Shown: positions 1-9,069 of the stretch, piece by piece | Layout: the number at the start of each line of letters is the position of its first letter | Position numbering within the stretch: the stretch's first letter is position 1 | Notes under the pieces: model-generated | What the model was told of the DNA's origin: nothing | Seen by the model: only the letters and a program-made list of their open reading frames with translations | Databases searched by the model: none | DNA from: WLWS01 sp965243105 | Lineage (GTDB): Bacteria; Pseudomonadota; Gammaproteobacteria; Eutrophobiales; Eutrophobiaceae | Direction of reading: 5' to 3' | Assembly: GCA_965243105.1 (NCBI GenBank) | Contig: CBDEUC010000003.1 | Coordinates: 124,001 to 188,000 of the forward strand | DNA: 64,000 nt | Translations under genes and position numbers: made by a program

Positions 1-2
1 AT

Positions 3-176
3 GTCACCTCTGATCCCGCAATGGAGCAGGAAATGATACAACGCTCCGGCCGACGAACAGTCCCACAGGTGTTTTTTAATAACGAGTCTATCGGTGGCTT
101 TACCGAGCTGGCCAATCTTTCGGCAAAAACAGACCTGCGTGAACTGGTAAAGGGATCGCCATCCAACGATAGCTGA
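3..176 (+). CDS. glutaredoxin, C-terminal part (cut by window edge)
   Basis: The reading frame is open from the left edge and encodes 57 residues ending in a TGA. Visible segments are EMIQRSGRRTVPQVFF and NNESIGGFTEL, which match the TVPQ (cis-proline) loop and the GG glutathione-binding turn of GrxC-type glutaredoxins. The N-terminal CPYC active site lies outside the window. Glutaredoxins reduce protein disulfides with glutathione in the cytoplasm. The gene ends 8 bases before the TVP38 gene, so the two are probably cotranscribed, and glutathione reductase is encoded 3 kb downstream. Confidence 0.85.
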   Translation, partial: VTSDPAMEQEMIQRSGRRTVPQVFFNNESIGGFTELANLSAKTDLRELVKGSPSNDS

Positions 177-184
177 GCTTTATA

Positions 185-895
185 ATGAAACCCGGAAAAA
201 TACTATTGCTGCTGCTTATTATCGGACTGATTGCCGCATTTTTCCTGCTGGGATTTGATGACTATCTCAACCTGGCTTTCCTCAAGGAAAAGCAGGCAGA
301 ATTCAATGCCTATTACCAGGCAAACCAGTTCCAGACAGCGCTTATATTCTTCTGCACCTATGTGTTGTTTACTGCGCTGTCACTACCAGCTGCCGGGATC
401 CTTACATTAGCCAGCGGCGCGATATTTGGTTTTGTGATTGGGTCAGTCCTCGCATCCGCCGCCTCAACAGTCGGCGCGACACTGGCATTTCTCGCCGCAA
501 GATACCTGTTTCGTGACACCATTCAGCAACGCTTTTCCGACAAGTTGAAGATTATCAACGAGGGAATCGAGAAAGACGGGGCCTTTTACCTGTTTACCCT
601 GCGCCTGGTAGTTATTTTCCCTTTCTTCATGATCAATCTCGTCATGGCATTGACACCCATTCGTACTACTACCTTTGCAGCAGTAAGCTGGGTCGGCATG
701 CTGGCTGCCACCATGGTATTTGTAAATGCAGGTACACAGCTCGCAAAAATCACAGATGTCGGGGATATTCTCTCATTTCCTTTACTGGCCTCTTTCGCCC
801 TGCTTGGCCTGTTTCCCCTGATAACCAAGAAAACCGTCGATTTTGTGCGCAGCCGAAAACTCGCAACTGCTGAAGGCAGCGGCGATGGACTCTAA
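185..895 (+). CDS. TVP38/TMEM64 family inner-membrane protein
   Basis: A 236-residue polytopic membrane protein with a hydrophobic N-terminal segment (about residues 5-22) and further membrane segments near 50-70, 78-106, 128-150, 158-180 and 192-212. The central region has the glycine-rich re-entrant pattern of the SNARE-associated/DedA-like (VTT) domain. The biochemical function of bacterial TVP38 proteins is not established; lipid or metal-stress roles have been proposed for relatives. Its end overlaps the start of the next gene by 11 bases, so the two are translationally coupled. In other bacteria these two modules occur fused as one polypeptide, which supports a joint role. Confidence 0.85.
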   Translation: MKPGKILLLLLIIGLIAAFFLLGFDDYLNLAFLKEKQAEFNAYYQANQFQTALIFFCTYVLFTALSLPAAGILTLASGAIFGFVIGSVLASAASTVGATLAFLAARYLFRDTIQQRFSDKLKIINEGIEKDGAFYLFTLRLVVIFPFFMINLVMALTPIRTTTFAAVSWVGMLAATMVFVNAGTQLAKITDVGDILSFPLLASFALLGLFPLITKKTVDFVRSRKLATAEGSGDGL

Positions 896-2342
896 AAAAC
901 CGGGAAAGTTTGACCGCAACCTGGTCGTTATCGGGGCCGGTTCTGCCGGGCTCGTATCTGCCTATATCGCGGCGGCGGTCAGGGCAAAAGTCACCCTGAT
1001 TGAAAAGCACCGGATGGGCGGGGATTGTCTCAATACCGGTTGTGTCCCCTCAAAAGCGTTGATTCGCTCCGCAAAAGTCGTCGCCCAGGCACGGCGAGCC
1101 ACTGAGCTGGGTTTTAAAAATATCCACGTGGAATTTGATTTTGCGGACATCATGGAAAGGGTGCAGCGCGTCATCAGGACCATAGAACCCCATGACTCTG
1201 TCGAACGTTACACATCACTGGGCGTGGAATGTGTCGAGGGCGAAGCCCGTATCACCTCGCCCTGGACTGTCGAGGTAAACGGGCAAACATTAAGCACGCG
1301 CAATATTATTATCGCCACCGGGGCACGCCCCTTTATCCCCCCCATCCCCGGTATCGAGGACATGGATTATCTCACCTCCGATACTGTGTGGAGTTTACGG
1401 GAACTACCCAGGCGCCTGGTGGTGCTGGGTGGCGGCCCGATCGGCTCAGAACTGGCTCAGTCTTTTGCACGACTTGGCAGCAAGGTCAGCCAGGTGGAAA
1501 TGTTGCCACGTATCCTCGTTCGAGAAGATCCCGAGGTCTCAAAAATTGTCAGTGATAGTTTTAAAAATGATGGCGTTGACGTGCTCATATCGCACAAGGC
1601 CCTGTCTTTTAAAAAGCAGGCAGGGCAAAAAGTCCTTGTTTGTGAGCACGATGGCAAGGAAGTGGAAATCGAGTTTGATCAATTACTGGTTGCCGTTGGC
1701 CGCAAGCCGAACGTGGAAGGCTTTGGCCTTGAAGACCTGGGCATAGCGCTGGATAAAGCAGGCACCGTGACTACCAATGAATACCTGCAAACACTGCATG
1801 AGAATATATTCGCCTGTGGAGACGTGGCCGGACCCTACCAGTTTACTCATACCGCTGCACACCAGGCCTGGTATGCGGCTGTAAATGCCATGTTTGGTCG
1901 TTTCAAAAAGTTCAGGGTCGACTACTCGGTGATTCCCTGGGCGACGTTCACCGAGCCCGAGGTTGCGCGGGTCGGACTGAATGAAACAGAAGCGAAGGAG
2001 AAAGGTATTGCTTACGAGGTCAGTCACTATGGCATTGATGATCTTGACCGGGCCATCGCCGATGAGGAAGCAAAGGGCTTCGTCAAGGTGCTCACCGTGC
2101 CCGGCAAGGATAAAATTCTTGGGGCAACCATTGTGGGCGACCACGCAGGTGAGCTCATCACCGAGTACATCACGGCCATGAAACATGGCCTTGGAATGAA
2201 CAAAATACTTGGGACAATCCACATCTACCCCACCCTGTCCGAGGCAAACAAGTTTACTGCCGGTGTCTGGAAAAAAGCCCATGCGCCGGAAAAACTCCTG
2301 AAACTCGTGGAATGGTTTCACAAGTTTCAGCGTGGGGGCTAA
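885..2342 (+). CDS. FAD-dependent disulfide reductase, mercuric reductase/dihydrolipoamide dehydrogenase-like
   Basis: A 485-residue class I pyridine nucleotide-disulfide oxidoreductase. I start it at the ATG at 885, where the FAD fold begins at once; an in-frame start at 843 would bury it deeper in the upstream gene. It has the FAD motif GAGSAG (residues 17-22), the redox pair GGDCLNTGCVPSK (Cys48, Cys53), a second dinucleotide motif GGGPIGSE for NAD(P)H and a C-terminal HIYPTLSE carrying the catalytic His-Glu pair. It lacks the N-terminal metal-binding domain and the C-terminal Cys-Cys pair of true MerA, so mercury reduction is doubtful. The substrate is unknown; coupling to the membrane protein suggests a membrane-linked thiol redox job. 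Confidence 0.85.
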   Translation: MDSKKPGKFDRNLVVIGAGSAGLVSAYIAAAVRAKVTLIEKHRMGGDCLNTGCVPSKALIRSAKVVAQARRATELGFKNIHVEFDFADIMERVQRVIRTIEPHDSVERYTSLGVECVEGEARITSPWTVEVNGQTLSTRNIIIATGARPFIPPIPGIEDMDYLTSDTVWSLRELPRRLVVLGGGPIGSELAQSFARLGSKVSQVEMLPRILVREDPEVSKIVSDSFKNDGVDVLISHKALSFKKQAGQKVLVCEHDGKEVEIEFDQLLVAVGRKPNVEGFGLEDLGIALDKAGTVTTNEYLQTLHENIFACGDVAGPYQFTHTAAHQAWYAAVNAMFGRFKKFRVDYSVIPWATFTEPEVARVGLNETEAKEKGIAYEVSHYGIDDLDRAIADEEAKGFVKVLTVPGKDKILGATIVGDHAGELITEYITAMKHGLGMNKILGTIHIYPTLSEANKFTAGVWKKAHAPEKLLKLVEWFHKFQRGG

Positions 2343-2348
2343 AACAGC

Positions 2349-3230
2349 TCACTCTCTATCCACGGGATCCTGGTGGATAAGTATATCCGCCGTGGGAAAC
2401 CTTGTTCGCAGGCTCGATTCGACCTCACCCGCAATGGCATGCGCCTCGGTAAGACTTATCGAACCATCGATATCAAGGTGAAGCTGGATAAAGACATCGG
2501 TACCGGAAGTACGTGTACGAAGGTCGTGGTAGCCGGCTATGGCAGTTTGCGAATCGAGGAGGTCTATGATCACCTGCCTCTGTTCGAGTGGTAGTTCACG
2601 GTCCATGAGCTGGTCCAGCGATTGTTTAATGATTTTCCAGGCACTGGAAACGATGTACAGGGCGATGAGCAGGGCAATAATTGGATCAGCCAGTCCCCAG
2701 CCAGCGTAGGTCGTCAACAGCAGCGCGATTATCACTCCAATGTTCAGTGCTATGTCACTGAAATAGTGAATCGAATCGGCCCTAATCGCAACCGAGCCGG
2801 TTTGCCTTACCACGTATGACTGGTAAGCAACCAGCGCTATAGTGGCTGCCAGGGAAAACAGCATGACCAGCAGTCCGATCTCACCCTGTTCTACTACTTT
2901 TGGGTGGACCATGCGATTGATACTTTCCAGTACCAGGAATATGGATGAACCGGTGATGAATGCTGCCTGTCCGAGTCCGGCCAGGGGTTCTGCCTTACCA
3001 TGGCCAAAACGATGTTCGTCATCGGCGGGTACCAGTGACTGGCGAACTGCAAGCAGGTTAATAATCGATGCAAGGCAATCCAGCACCGAGTCCACCAGGC
3101 TGGAGAGCAGGGCTACCGACCCGGTCACAAGGAACGCGAGGATCTTGAAGATGATAAGACACAGGGCCACTGCTACCGAGGCATAAGTGGCACGGCGCAT
3201 CAGGCTTGCATGCTTGTCTTGATGTTTCAT
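2349..3230 (-). CDS. fieF: cation diffusion facilitator, FieF-type divalent metal exporter
   Basis: A 293-residue CDF transporter that exports divalent cations (Zn, Fe, Cd or similar) in exchange for protons. It shows six membrane segments, the metal-site motif SLVDSVLDC in TM2, HRFGHGKAEPLAGLGQ in the loop after it, the second site HYFSDIALN in TM5, and a cytoplasmic C-terminal domain ending DILIHQDP, all as in E. coli FieF. The start is set at the ATG at 3230, which aligns with the FieF N-terminus; a TTG at 3272 would extend it by 14 residues. No clear ribosome-binding site is visible for either. It is convergent with the flavoprotein gene and divergent from gor. The exact metal cannot be read from sequence. 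Confidence 0.88.
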   Translation of the reverse strand: MKHQDKHASLMRRATYASVAVALCLIIFKILAFLVTGSVALLSSLVDSVLDCLASIINLLAVRQSLVPADDEHRFGHGKAEPLAGLGQAAFITGSSIFLVLESINRMVHPKVVEQGEIGLLVMLFSLAATIALVAYQSYVVRQTGSVAIRADSIHYFSDIALNIGVIIALLLTTYAGWGLADPIIALLIALYIVSSAWKIIKQSLDQLMDRELPLEQRQVIIDLLDSQTAIAGYHDLRTRTSGTDVFIQLHLDIDGSISLTEAHAIAGEVESSLRTRFPTADILIHQDPVDRE

Positions 3231-3326
3231 TATTAGAGCATGATTAACGATTCGATAAAGATACGCTTTCAAAGTAAACTAAACAAATTATAGTAATCCC
3301 ATTTTTATTACCGGTGAATTTATCCC

Positions 3327-4676
3327 ATGGCTGATTTTGATTTTGACCTGTTTGTAATTGGTGCTGGTTCCGGAGGAGTGCGCTGCGCACGCATGTCGGC
3401 TGGCTTTGGTGCTCGTGTAGGTATTGCCGAGGATCGCTATATGGGCGGTACCTGTGTCAATGTCGGCTGCGTACCAAAGAAGTTATTTGTCTACGCCTCG
3501 CACTTCAGCGAGGACATGCACAATGCAAGTGGCTTTGGGTGGACTGTTAACCAATCTGATTTTGACTGGCCCACCCTGTTATCTAACAAGAACAATGAGA
3601 TTTCAAGACTCAACGGCATCTACAAGGGATTGCTGGATAACACCGGCTGTACACTTTACGAAGAGCGGGCCAGCGTGGTTGATGCCCACACTGTCAGCGT
3701 CGGTGGAAAAACTGTCACTGCCGAACGCATCCTGGTGGCAACAGGTGGCTGGCCAAGCATACCCGATATTCCCGGCAAGGAGCACATCATAAGTTCAAAC
3801 GAAGTGTTCTTTCTTGAGAAATTACCCGGCAAGGTCATTATCGTTGGCGGCGGTTACATTGCCGTGGAATTTGCCGGTATTTTTCACGGTCTCGGTGTCG
3901 ACACTACCCTGCTCTACCGCGGCCCGCTGTTCCTGCGTGGCTTTGATGATGATCTGCGCCGGCAGCTGGCAGACGAAATGCTGGGCAAGGGAATCAACGT
4001 ACAGTTCAATACCAACATTGATGCCATTGAGAAGCAGGGTGATGTGCTTGAAGCCAGCCTGGATACAGGAGACAGGCTAAGCGGTGACCTTGTTATGTAC
4101 GCCACGGGTCGGCATCCCAACACCATCGATATCGGTCTTGAAGAGGCGGGTGTGGAGCTAAATAGCAAGGGTGCCATTATTGTCAACGAGGAATACCAGA
4201 GCTCTGTAGAATCCATTTACGCCATTGGCGATGTCACCGACCGTGTTAACCTGACGCCCGTTGCCACCGCAGAAGGCACGGTACTGGCACGCCGCTTATT
4301 TGATGGACAAAGCGGAAGCGTGGACTATGAAAACATACCCAGCTGCGTGTTTAGCCAGCCCAACCTTGGTACCGTTGGTTTGACGGAAGCGGAGGCGCGA
4401 GAGCAATACGATGACATCGAGGTTTATAAGTCGAAGTTTACACCGATGAAGTTTTCTCTTTCAGACATTACTGAGAAAACGCTGTTAAAGCTGATCGTGG
4501 ATAAACAAACCGACAGGGTGATCGGTGCGCATATGCTGGGGCCCGATGCCGGTGAAATCATCCAGGGGATCGGTATTGCCATTAAGGCAGGCGCGACAAA
4601 GAAACACTTTGATACAACGATTGGTATTCACCCGACGACTGCGGAAGAATTTGTGACGATGCGAACACCGTCATGA
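3327..4676 (+). CDS. gor: glutathione-disulfide reductase
   Basis: A 449-residue homodimeric flavoenzyme that reduces oxidised glutathione with NADPH. It has the FAD motif GAGSGG (residues 11-16), the redox-active GGTCVNVGCVPKK (Cys43 and Cys48), a second nucleotide-binding motif GGGYIAVEFAG, and the C-terminal GIHPTTAEE with catalytic His and Glu. CVNVGCVPKK is typical of glutathione reductase rather than of dihydrolipoamide dehydrogenase. It keeps the cytoplasmic thiol pool reduced and fits the glutaredoxin and flavoprotein genes nearby. The upstream region is AT-rich and divergent with the CDF gene. Confidence 0.95.
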   Translation: MADFDFDLFVIGAGSGGVRCARMSAGFGARVGIAEDRYMGGTCVNVGCVPKKLFVYASHFSEDMHNASGFGWTVNQSDFDWPTLLSNKNNEISRLNGIYKGLLDNTGCTLYEERASVVDAHTVSVGGKTVTAERILVATGGWPSIPDIPGKEHIISSNEVFFLEKLPGKVIIVGGGYIAVEFAGIFHGLGVDTTLLYRGPLFLRGFDDDLRRQLADEMLGKGINVQFNTNIDAIEKQGDVLEASLDTGDRLSGDLVMYATGRHPNTIDIGLEEAGVELNSKGAIIVNEEYQSSVESIYAIGDVTDRVNLTPVATAEGTVLARRLFDGQSGSVDYENIPSCVFSQPNLGTVGLTEAEAREQYDDIEVYKSKFTPMKFSLSDITEKTLLKLIVDKQTDRVIGAHMLGPDAGEIIQGIGIAIKAGATKKHFDTTIGIHPTTAEEFVTMRTPS

Positions 4677-4686
4677 TCCTGAATTA

Positions 4687-5772
4687 CTATTCAGCGTAAG
4701 CGGGTATCGGCACACCCTTTTCAATAAGCAGGTTACGTACCGCCTGCACCACCGGGAATATCTCCTGGTTCCAGTCTTCCCCCTGGGCATCAAAGGCTGC
4801 CTGCTCCATTTCCACCACCCACCGGTCCTCAGCAAAAATACCGTTGGTAAAGTAAATGATAAAGGGCCAGGCGATGTCCAGCAGCAGGGGAATGTCGGGA
4901 CGCCTTACGTTTATCAAACCAAAAGTATGATTAATTCGCTGCTCAGCATCCACCGGGACATAAGTGATCCACAGGTCCAGCGCCGGGTGATCGGCACCCG
5001 CCGTCCAGAACTTCAACACCTGGTAAGGATAACAGGTAGTCACCGTCATAAGGTCTTTGGGTTTATCTTCTGTGGCTTCACCACGTTTGCCCAGCATCAC
5101 CTTCTCACCCATGGGCTGCTTACCCTCACGGCTAAAGGTGTAATCCACTTCCACCGAGTCTTCGTTTTCACGCAGACCAAGAAAGGTGGTTTTAATCTTT
5201 GACATGATACGGCGATGCAGGAACTGGTGGTTCATATCCATCAGGTTTTCATGCAGGAAGGAATAGTGGCAGCCAACCTTGTCGTCCAGCACGCGGGTCT
5301 TGTACTTGGGATCGTGCCAGGCGGGTACGTCAGGAAAAGCCACGGTTTCTGCCTTGTCGGCATCACCGGGAAAAATAAAGACAAAGCCATAATCCTCTCG
5401 GCAGGGATAATGACGCACCCCACGCGGAATACTTTCTGCCTTGCCCACGTAGGGAATATTTACACACTTGCCTTCGCAATCGTAAACCCAGCCGTGGTAG
5501 CAGCACTGTATGTTTTCGCCATCCACAACGCCCTGGGACAGCGGTACCTGCCTGTGCGCACAGCGGTCCTCCAGGGCAAATATCCTGCCACTCTCAGAAC
5601 GCACGATAACCACCGGCTCACCGGCAAAGGTCACACCCACGGCCTTGCCCGGCTTGACCCTGTGGGAGCTGATTATTGGATACCAGTAATCGGGATGGGC
5701 ACCGGTCTTGCGCAAGTCCGGCTGTTTTTCCTGTGCTTCGCCGGAAATCGGCACCTCAATTTTTGCTGACAT
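4687..5772 (-). CDS. Rieske [2Fe-2S] oxygenase (aromatic ring-hydroxylating / O-demethylase type)
   Basis: A 361-residue Rieske non-haem iron oxygenase. The N-terminal Rieske domain has Cys71-x-His73 (RCAHRQVPLSQG) and Cys90-x2-His93 (CCYHGWVYD), which bind the 2Fe-2S cluster. The downstream segment HENLMDMNHQFLHR supplies likely mononuclear iron ligands. The architecture resembles VanA or pheophorbide-a-oxygenase-type terminal oxygenases. No reductase or ferredoxin gene is adjacent, so the electron donor is encoded elsewhere. The substrate is unknown. The gene ends 11 bases from gor, converging on it, and its start faces the methyltransferase gene. Confidence 0.85.
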   Translation of the reverse strand: MSAKIEVPISGEAQEKQPDLRKTGAHPDYWYPIISSHRVKPGKAVGVTFAGEPVVIVRSESGRIFALEDRCAHRQVPLSQGVVDGENIQCCYHGWVYDCEGKCVNIPYVGKAESIPRGVRHYPCREDYGFVFIFPGDADKAETVAFPDVPAWHDPKYKTRVLDDKVGCHYSFLHENLMDMNHQFLHRRIMSKIKTTFLGLRENEDSVEVDYTFSREGKQPMGEKVMLGKRGEATEDKPKDLMTVTTCYPYQVLKFWTAGADHPALDLWITYVPVDAEQRINHTFGLINVRRPDIPLLLDIAWPFIIYFTNGIFAEDRWVVEMEQAAFDAQGEDWNQEIFPVVQAVRNLLIEKGVPIPAYAE

Positions 5773-5949
5773 ACTGAACTGACACCTGTGCTTGGCTGAT
5801 GGCAGCGCATGATAGCAAATAAAGTCTCGAAAAACTGCTTCAATTGCCTGTTTTTAGTCCAATTTTCGTTAATTTGGATAAGCACCGGAAATGGGTTAAG
5901 GTTTGCCTCTTTTTACCACACCAGCACACATCAGCGGGAGCATAAAGGC

Positions 5950-6786
5950 TTGAATAAAAACAAGGAAAAATACAGCCGAGGGCGCTCCCTGGATCTGGTG
6001 TATGTATTCCTGCGTTATTTCTTTGAGACCGAGTACCTGCATTTTGGCTACTGGAAACCGGAGATGGAACTCAAGTTTTCAAATCTTAAGGAAGCACAGC
6101 ACAACTACATTGAAGAACTGTTCAGGCTCATTCCCGATGATGTGAGAACCATCCTCGACGTCGGCTGTGGTTCAGGTGAAATGTCCAGGCAACTGGTGGA
6201 GATGGGCTACAACGTGGAAGCACTCTGCCCGCCCAGTATCATGAGTGAAAATGCCGGTCGTAAGCTGGCAGGCAAGGCAGAACTCCATGAATGCAAGTTT
6301 GAAGACCTGGAAATCGATAAAAAATACGATCTGATCATCTTTTCTGAAAGTATCCAGTTTATCCAGGTTAAGGATGCATTTGAGCAATGCAGGCGCTATG
6401 GGAACAGCTACATTCTCATTGCCGATCTTTTCAAGCATGACATGCCGGAAAAAGGTCCCATCGGCGGCGGCAAGCCCTATACGGAATTACAGAGACAAAG
6501 AGATGAATTTGGTTTCAGGGAAATAGAGAATGTCGATGTTACGGACTACGTTGCAAGACACTTTGACCTCGAGCAGGATGCCATTCAAAACTTTATCAAG
6601 CCCATGATCGATGTGTTCAAGCGCATTATCGCAATCAAGAACTCCTTCCTGGTGAGGCTGGGTCTGCTGGGTTATCGCAAGAAGCTGCAAAAAATGAAAA
6701 CCCGCTACCTTGATAGCACCAACCGCAACAGTGAATCCTTCAAGAAATACAAGACCTACCGTTTTATCCTGCTTGGGATTACCTAG
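5950..6786 (+). CDS. class I SAM-dependent methyltransferase
   Basis: A Rossmann-fold methyltransferase with motif I ILDVGCGSGEMS, an acidic motif II region, and DLIIFSESIQFI as the motif IV region. I place the start at TTG 5950, which follows a GGGAG about ten bases upstream and removes a Cys- and Phe-rich N-terminus unlike the rest; an ATG at 5809 in the same frame would add 47 residues. The stretch LRYFFETEYLHFGYW precedes the SAM-binding fold, and a basic helical tail follows it. The substrate is not recognisable. It opens a forward run of small-molecule genes. Start uncertain. Confidence 0.75.
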   Translation: MNKNKEKYSRGRSLDLVYVFLRYFFETEYLHFGYWKPEMELKFSNLKEAQHNYIEELFRLIPDDVRTILDVGCGSGEMSRQLVEMGYNVEALCPPSIMSENAGRKLAGKAELHECKFEDLEIDKKYDLIIFSESIQFIQVKDAFEQCRRYGNSYILIADLFKHDMPEKGPIGGGKPYTELQRQRDEFGFREIENVDVTDYVARHFDLEQDAIQNFIKPMIDVFKRIIAIKNSFLVRLGLLGYRKKLQKMKTRYLDSTNRNSESFKKYKTYRFILLGIT

Positions 6787-6827
6787 CTATCGGGATTACC
6801 CTGGCGTGATTGCTTCCTGTAAAAAAG

Positions 6828-7355
6828 ATGTTTGAGTTTCAACCCACACTTGAAGGCAGGCTGGTCATTGTTCGACCAGTCAAAAAGGACGATTGGGATG
6901 AAATGTACCAGGTGGCATCTGATCCGGCCGTATGGGCACTGCACCCGGCAAGTGACCGATATAAAGAAAAGGTATTTCGTAGCTACTTTGATGGTGCAAT
7001 AGAAAGCGGATCGGCCTTTTCAATCGTTGACAAAGTCTCGGGTAAAGTATGTGGCTCAAGCCGCTACCATGGGTTTGACCCTTCACTGGGCGAAATCGAG
7101 ATTGGCTGGACCTTTCTCGGTACCGACTACTGGGGTGGTTCTTACAATGCAGAGGTGAAAGCGTTAATGCTGAATCATGCCTTTCAATACGTAGATACTG
7201 TCATTTTCTGGATCGGTGAAACCAATGCAAGGTCCAGGAAAGCCATTGAAAAAATAGGCGGTGTCCTTAGAGAGGGCACAAGAACCCGGGCAATCGGTGG
7301 TGATTCCCCACACGTGGTTTATGAAATTAGCAGGCAAGACTGGGAATCCCGGTGA
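6828..7355 (+). CDS. GNAT family N-acetyltransferase
   Basis: A 175-residue acetyltransferase of the RimJ/RimL-like group. It begins LEGRLVIVRPVKKDDW, has the central EIEIGWTFLGTDYWGG segment and the C-terminal NARSRKAIEKIGGVLREG, both characteristic of the family's acetyl-CoA site and final strand. The ATG at 6828 is preferred over an upstream TTG at 6810. It probably acetylates a protein N-terminus or a small amine; the substrate is not evident. Its stop codon overlaps the GTG start of the permease gene (GTGA), implying translational coupling. Confidence 0.85.
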   Translation: MFEFQPTLEGRLVIVRPVKKDDWDEMYQVASDPAVWALHPASDRYKEKVFRSYFDGAIESGSAFSIVDKVSGKVCGSSRYHGFDPSLGEIEIGWTFLGTDYWGGSYNAEVKALMLNHAFQYVDTVIFWIGETNARSRKAIEKIGGVLREGTRTRAIGGDSPHVVYEISRQDWESR

Positions 7356-8608
7356 ACACAGTCGAGGATACACACACCCTCAAGCGCAGCATCGGCTTCT
7401 CACTTCTTACCCTGTATGGTCTGGGGACTATCCTGGGTGCCGGAATTTACGTGCTGGTGGGCAAGGTAGCCATCTATGCCGGGCTTTTTGCGCCCATTGC
7501 ATTCATACTCGCGGCGCTCCTGGCCGGCCTGAGTGGCTACAGTTACGCTGCACTCAGCTCGCGCTACCCCAGGAGCGCCGGTGAAGCAGTCTATGTCCAG
7601 GCAGCCTTTGGAATACGTATGTTGTCGACAATTGTAGGCTGGATGGTCATCCTTACCGGTGTCGTTAGTGCGGCCACCATTTCCAACGGTTTCGTTGGCT
7701 ATCTACAGGTATTTGTCACTATCACCGACTTCTGGGCAATTACGCTGTTGATTACCTCTATGACCATGCTTGCCGTCTGGGGCGTGACAGAATCTGTGGT
7801 TGCTACTGCCGTAACCACGGTGATGGGAATCATAGGCCTGCTACTGATCCTTGCGTTCAGCGCACCGGCCTTTCTTACCCTGCCTGGACGCATTGGCGAA
7901 ATAAGCCCACCCCTTACCGATAGTGGTATCTGGTTCGGAATATTACTGGGCGCCTTCCTGGCTTTTTATGCATTTATCGGCTTTGAGGACATGGTCAACA
8001 TGGCCGAAGAGGTCAAGGAACCGGAGCACACTCTGCCCAGGGCTATAGTTGCCGCCATCATTATTAGCAGCCTGTTTTATTACTTCATCGCGCTTGCTGC
8101 AATATTGCAGTTGCCACTTGCCGAGCTGACTGCCAGCAAGGCGCCAATGGCTGATATCATGAACAAGCACAGCCAGGAGGCCGCGTGGTTCATCAGCCTC
8201 ATCAGCCTCGCAGCTGTCGTCAATGGCGCCCTCGTACAGATCATTATGGGTGCCCGCGTTCTTTATGGGATGGGCAAGCAATCCCTTGCACCGGCGTGGT
8301 TGGCAGTCGTACATGCTCGTTTCAAGACGCCTTACATTGCTACCCTTATCATCGGCTTCGTTGTGTGGCTGCTGGCTACGAGCCTGGACCTGACTACCCT
8401 GGCAAAAACCACCAGCTTCATTATCCTGCTTGTCTTCCTGATGGTGAACCTGGCGCTTCTGAAAATATTGCACAAAGAAAGCGCACCCCCGGAAAAAGCC
8501 ATGCATGTAAATAGCCTGGTCCCCATACTGGGTGCATTAATGTGCCTGGTATTCCTGGGTGTGCAGCTTTACCAGGTGATACTTGGAGGGGGTTCAGTCG
8601 GTCACTGA
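7352..8608 (+). CDS. APC superfamily amino acid permease
   Basis: A 418-residue inner-membrane transporter with about eleven to twelve hydrophobic segments. The N-terminal LYGLGTILGAGIYVLVG is the broken-helix TM1 consensus of the amino acid-polyamine-organocation family, and FYAFIGFEDMVNMAEEVK matches TM6 and the loop after it, with its conserved glutamates. It starts at GTG overlapping the acetyltransferase stop. The substrate is probably an amino acid or related amine. The neighbouring acetyltransferase, cupin and PLP dehydratase suggest uptake and use of an amino acid derivative, but this is inference. Confidence 0.88.
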   Translation: MNTVEDTHTLKRSIGFSLLTLYGLGTILGAGIYVLVGKVAIYAGLFAPIAFILAALLAGLSGYSYAALSSRYPRSAGEAVYVQAAFGIRMLSTIVGWMVILTGVVSAATISNGFVGYLQVFVTITDFWAITLLITSMTMLAVWGVTESVVATAVTTVMGIIGLLLILAFSAPAFLTLPGRIGEISPPLTDSGIWFGILLGAFLAFYAFIGFEDMVNMAEEVKEPEHTLPRAIVAAIIISSLFYYFIALAAILQLPLAELTASKAPMADIMNKHSQEAAWFISLISLAAVVNGALVQIIMGARVLYGMGKQSLAPAWLAVVHARFKTPYIATLIIGFVVWLLATSLDLTTLAKTTSFIILLVFLMVNLALLKILHKESAPPEKAMHVNSLVPILGALMCLVFLGVQLYQVILGGGSVGH

Positions 8609-8657
8609 GACGTACTGGGATTATGTGTTGTTTTCACGTAAAAGGGAAAGCAGGAAA

Positions 8658-9023
8658 ATGAACTACAGCCCGATTAACCTTATCAACAAACTCGCAAAAT
8701 TCGACGAGCACTGGTCTCCTCGAGTGATTGCCGAGATGAATGATTACCAGTTCAAGCTGGCCAAGGTCCATGGCGAATTTGTCTGGCACGATCATTCAGA
8801 CACTGACGAGGTGTTTATCGTGCTCGAGGGAGAGCTGGATATTGAGTTCAGGGACGGCAGCGTGACCCTGCGACAGGGTGAAATGTTTGTCGTGCCAAGA
8901 GGAGTAGAACACAAGCCTGTCGCCCGGGAAGAATGCAAGATCATGCTGGTAGAACCCCGGGGAGTGGTAAACACCGGGGATACTGGCGGCGAATTGACTG
9001 CTGAAAATGACCAGTGGGTCTGA
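8658..9023 (+). CDS. cupin domain protein
   Basis: A 121-residue single-domain cupin. The metal-binding motif 1 reads WHDHSDTDEVFIVLEGE (two His, one Glu) and motif 2 reads VPRGVEHKPVA (His), giving the usual 3-His/1-Glu site. The start is the ATG at 8658 with an AGGA four bases upstream; an in-frame start at 8583 would overlap the permease. Proteins of this size act as isomerases, dioxygenases or metabolite sensors, and the sequence does not distinguish them. It lies in the same forward run as the permease and two VOC genes. Confidence 0.85.
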   Translation: MNYSPINLINKLAKFDEHWSPRVIAEMNDYQFKLAKVHGEFVWHDHSDTDEVFIVLEGELDIEFRDGSVTLRQGEMFVVPRGVEHKPVAREECKIMLVEPRGVVNTGDTGGELTAENDQWV

Positions 9024-9069
9024 ATCGAAAATACGAAAACCACATGTCGATAAGATAAAGGAGATAACT

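Noticed and set aside
885..2342. True mercuric reductase (mer operon)
   Set aside because: No N-terminal metal-binding domain or C-terminal cysteine pair, and no merR, merT or merP genes are present.
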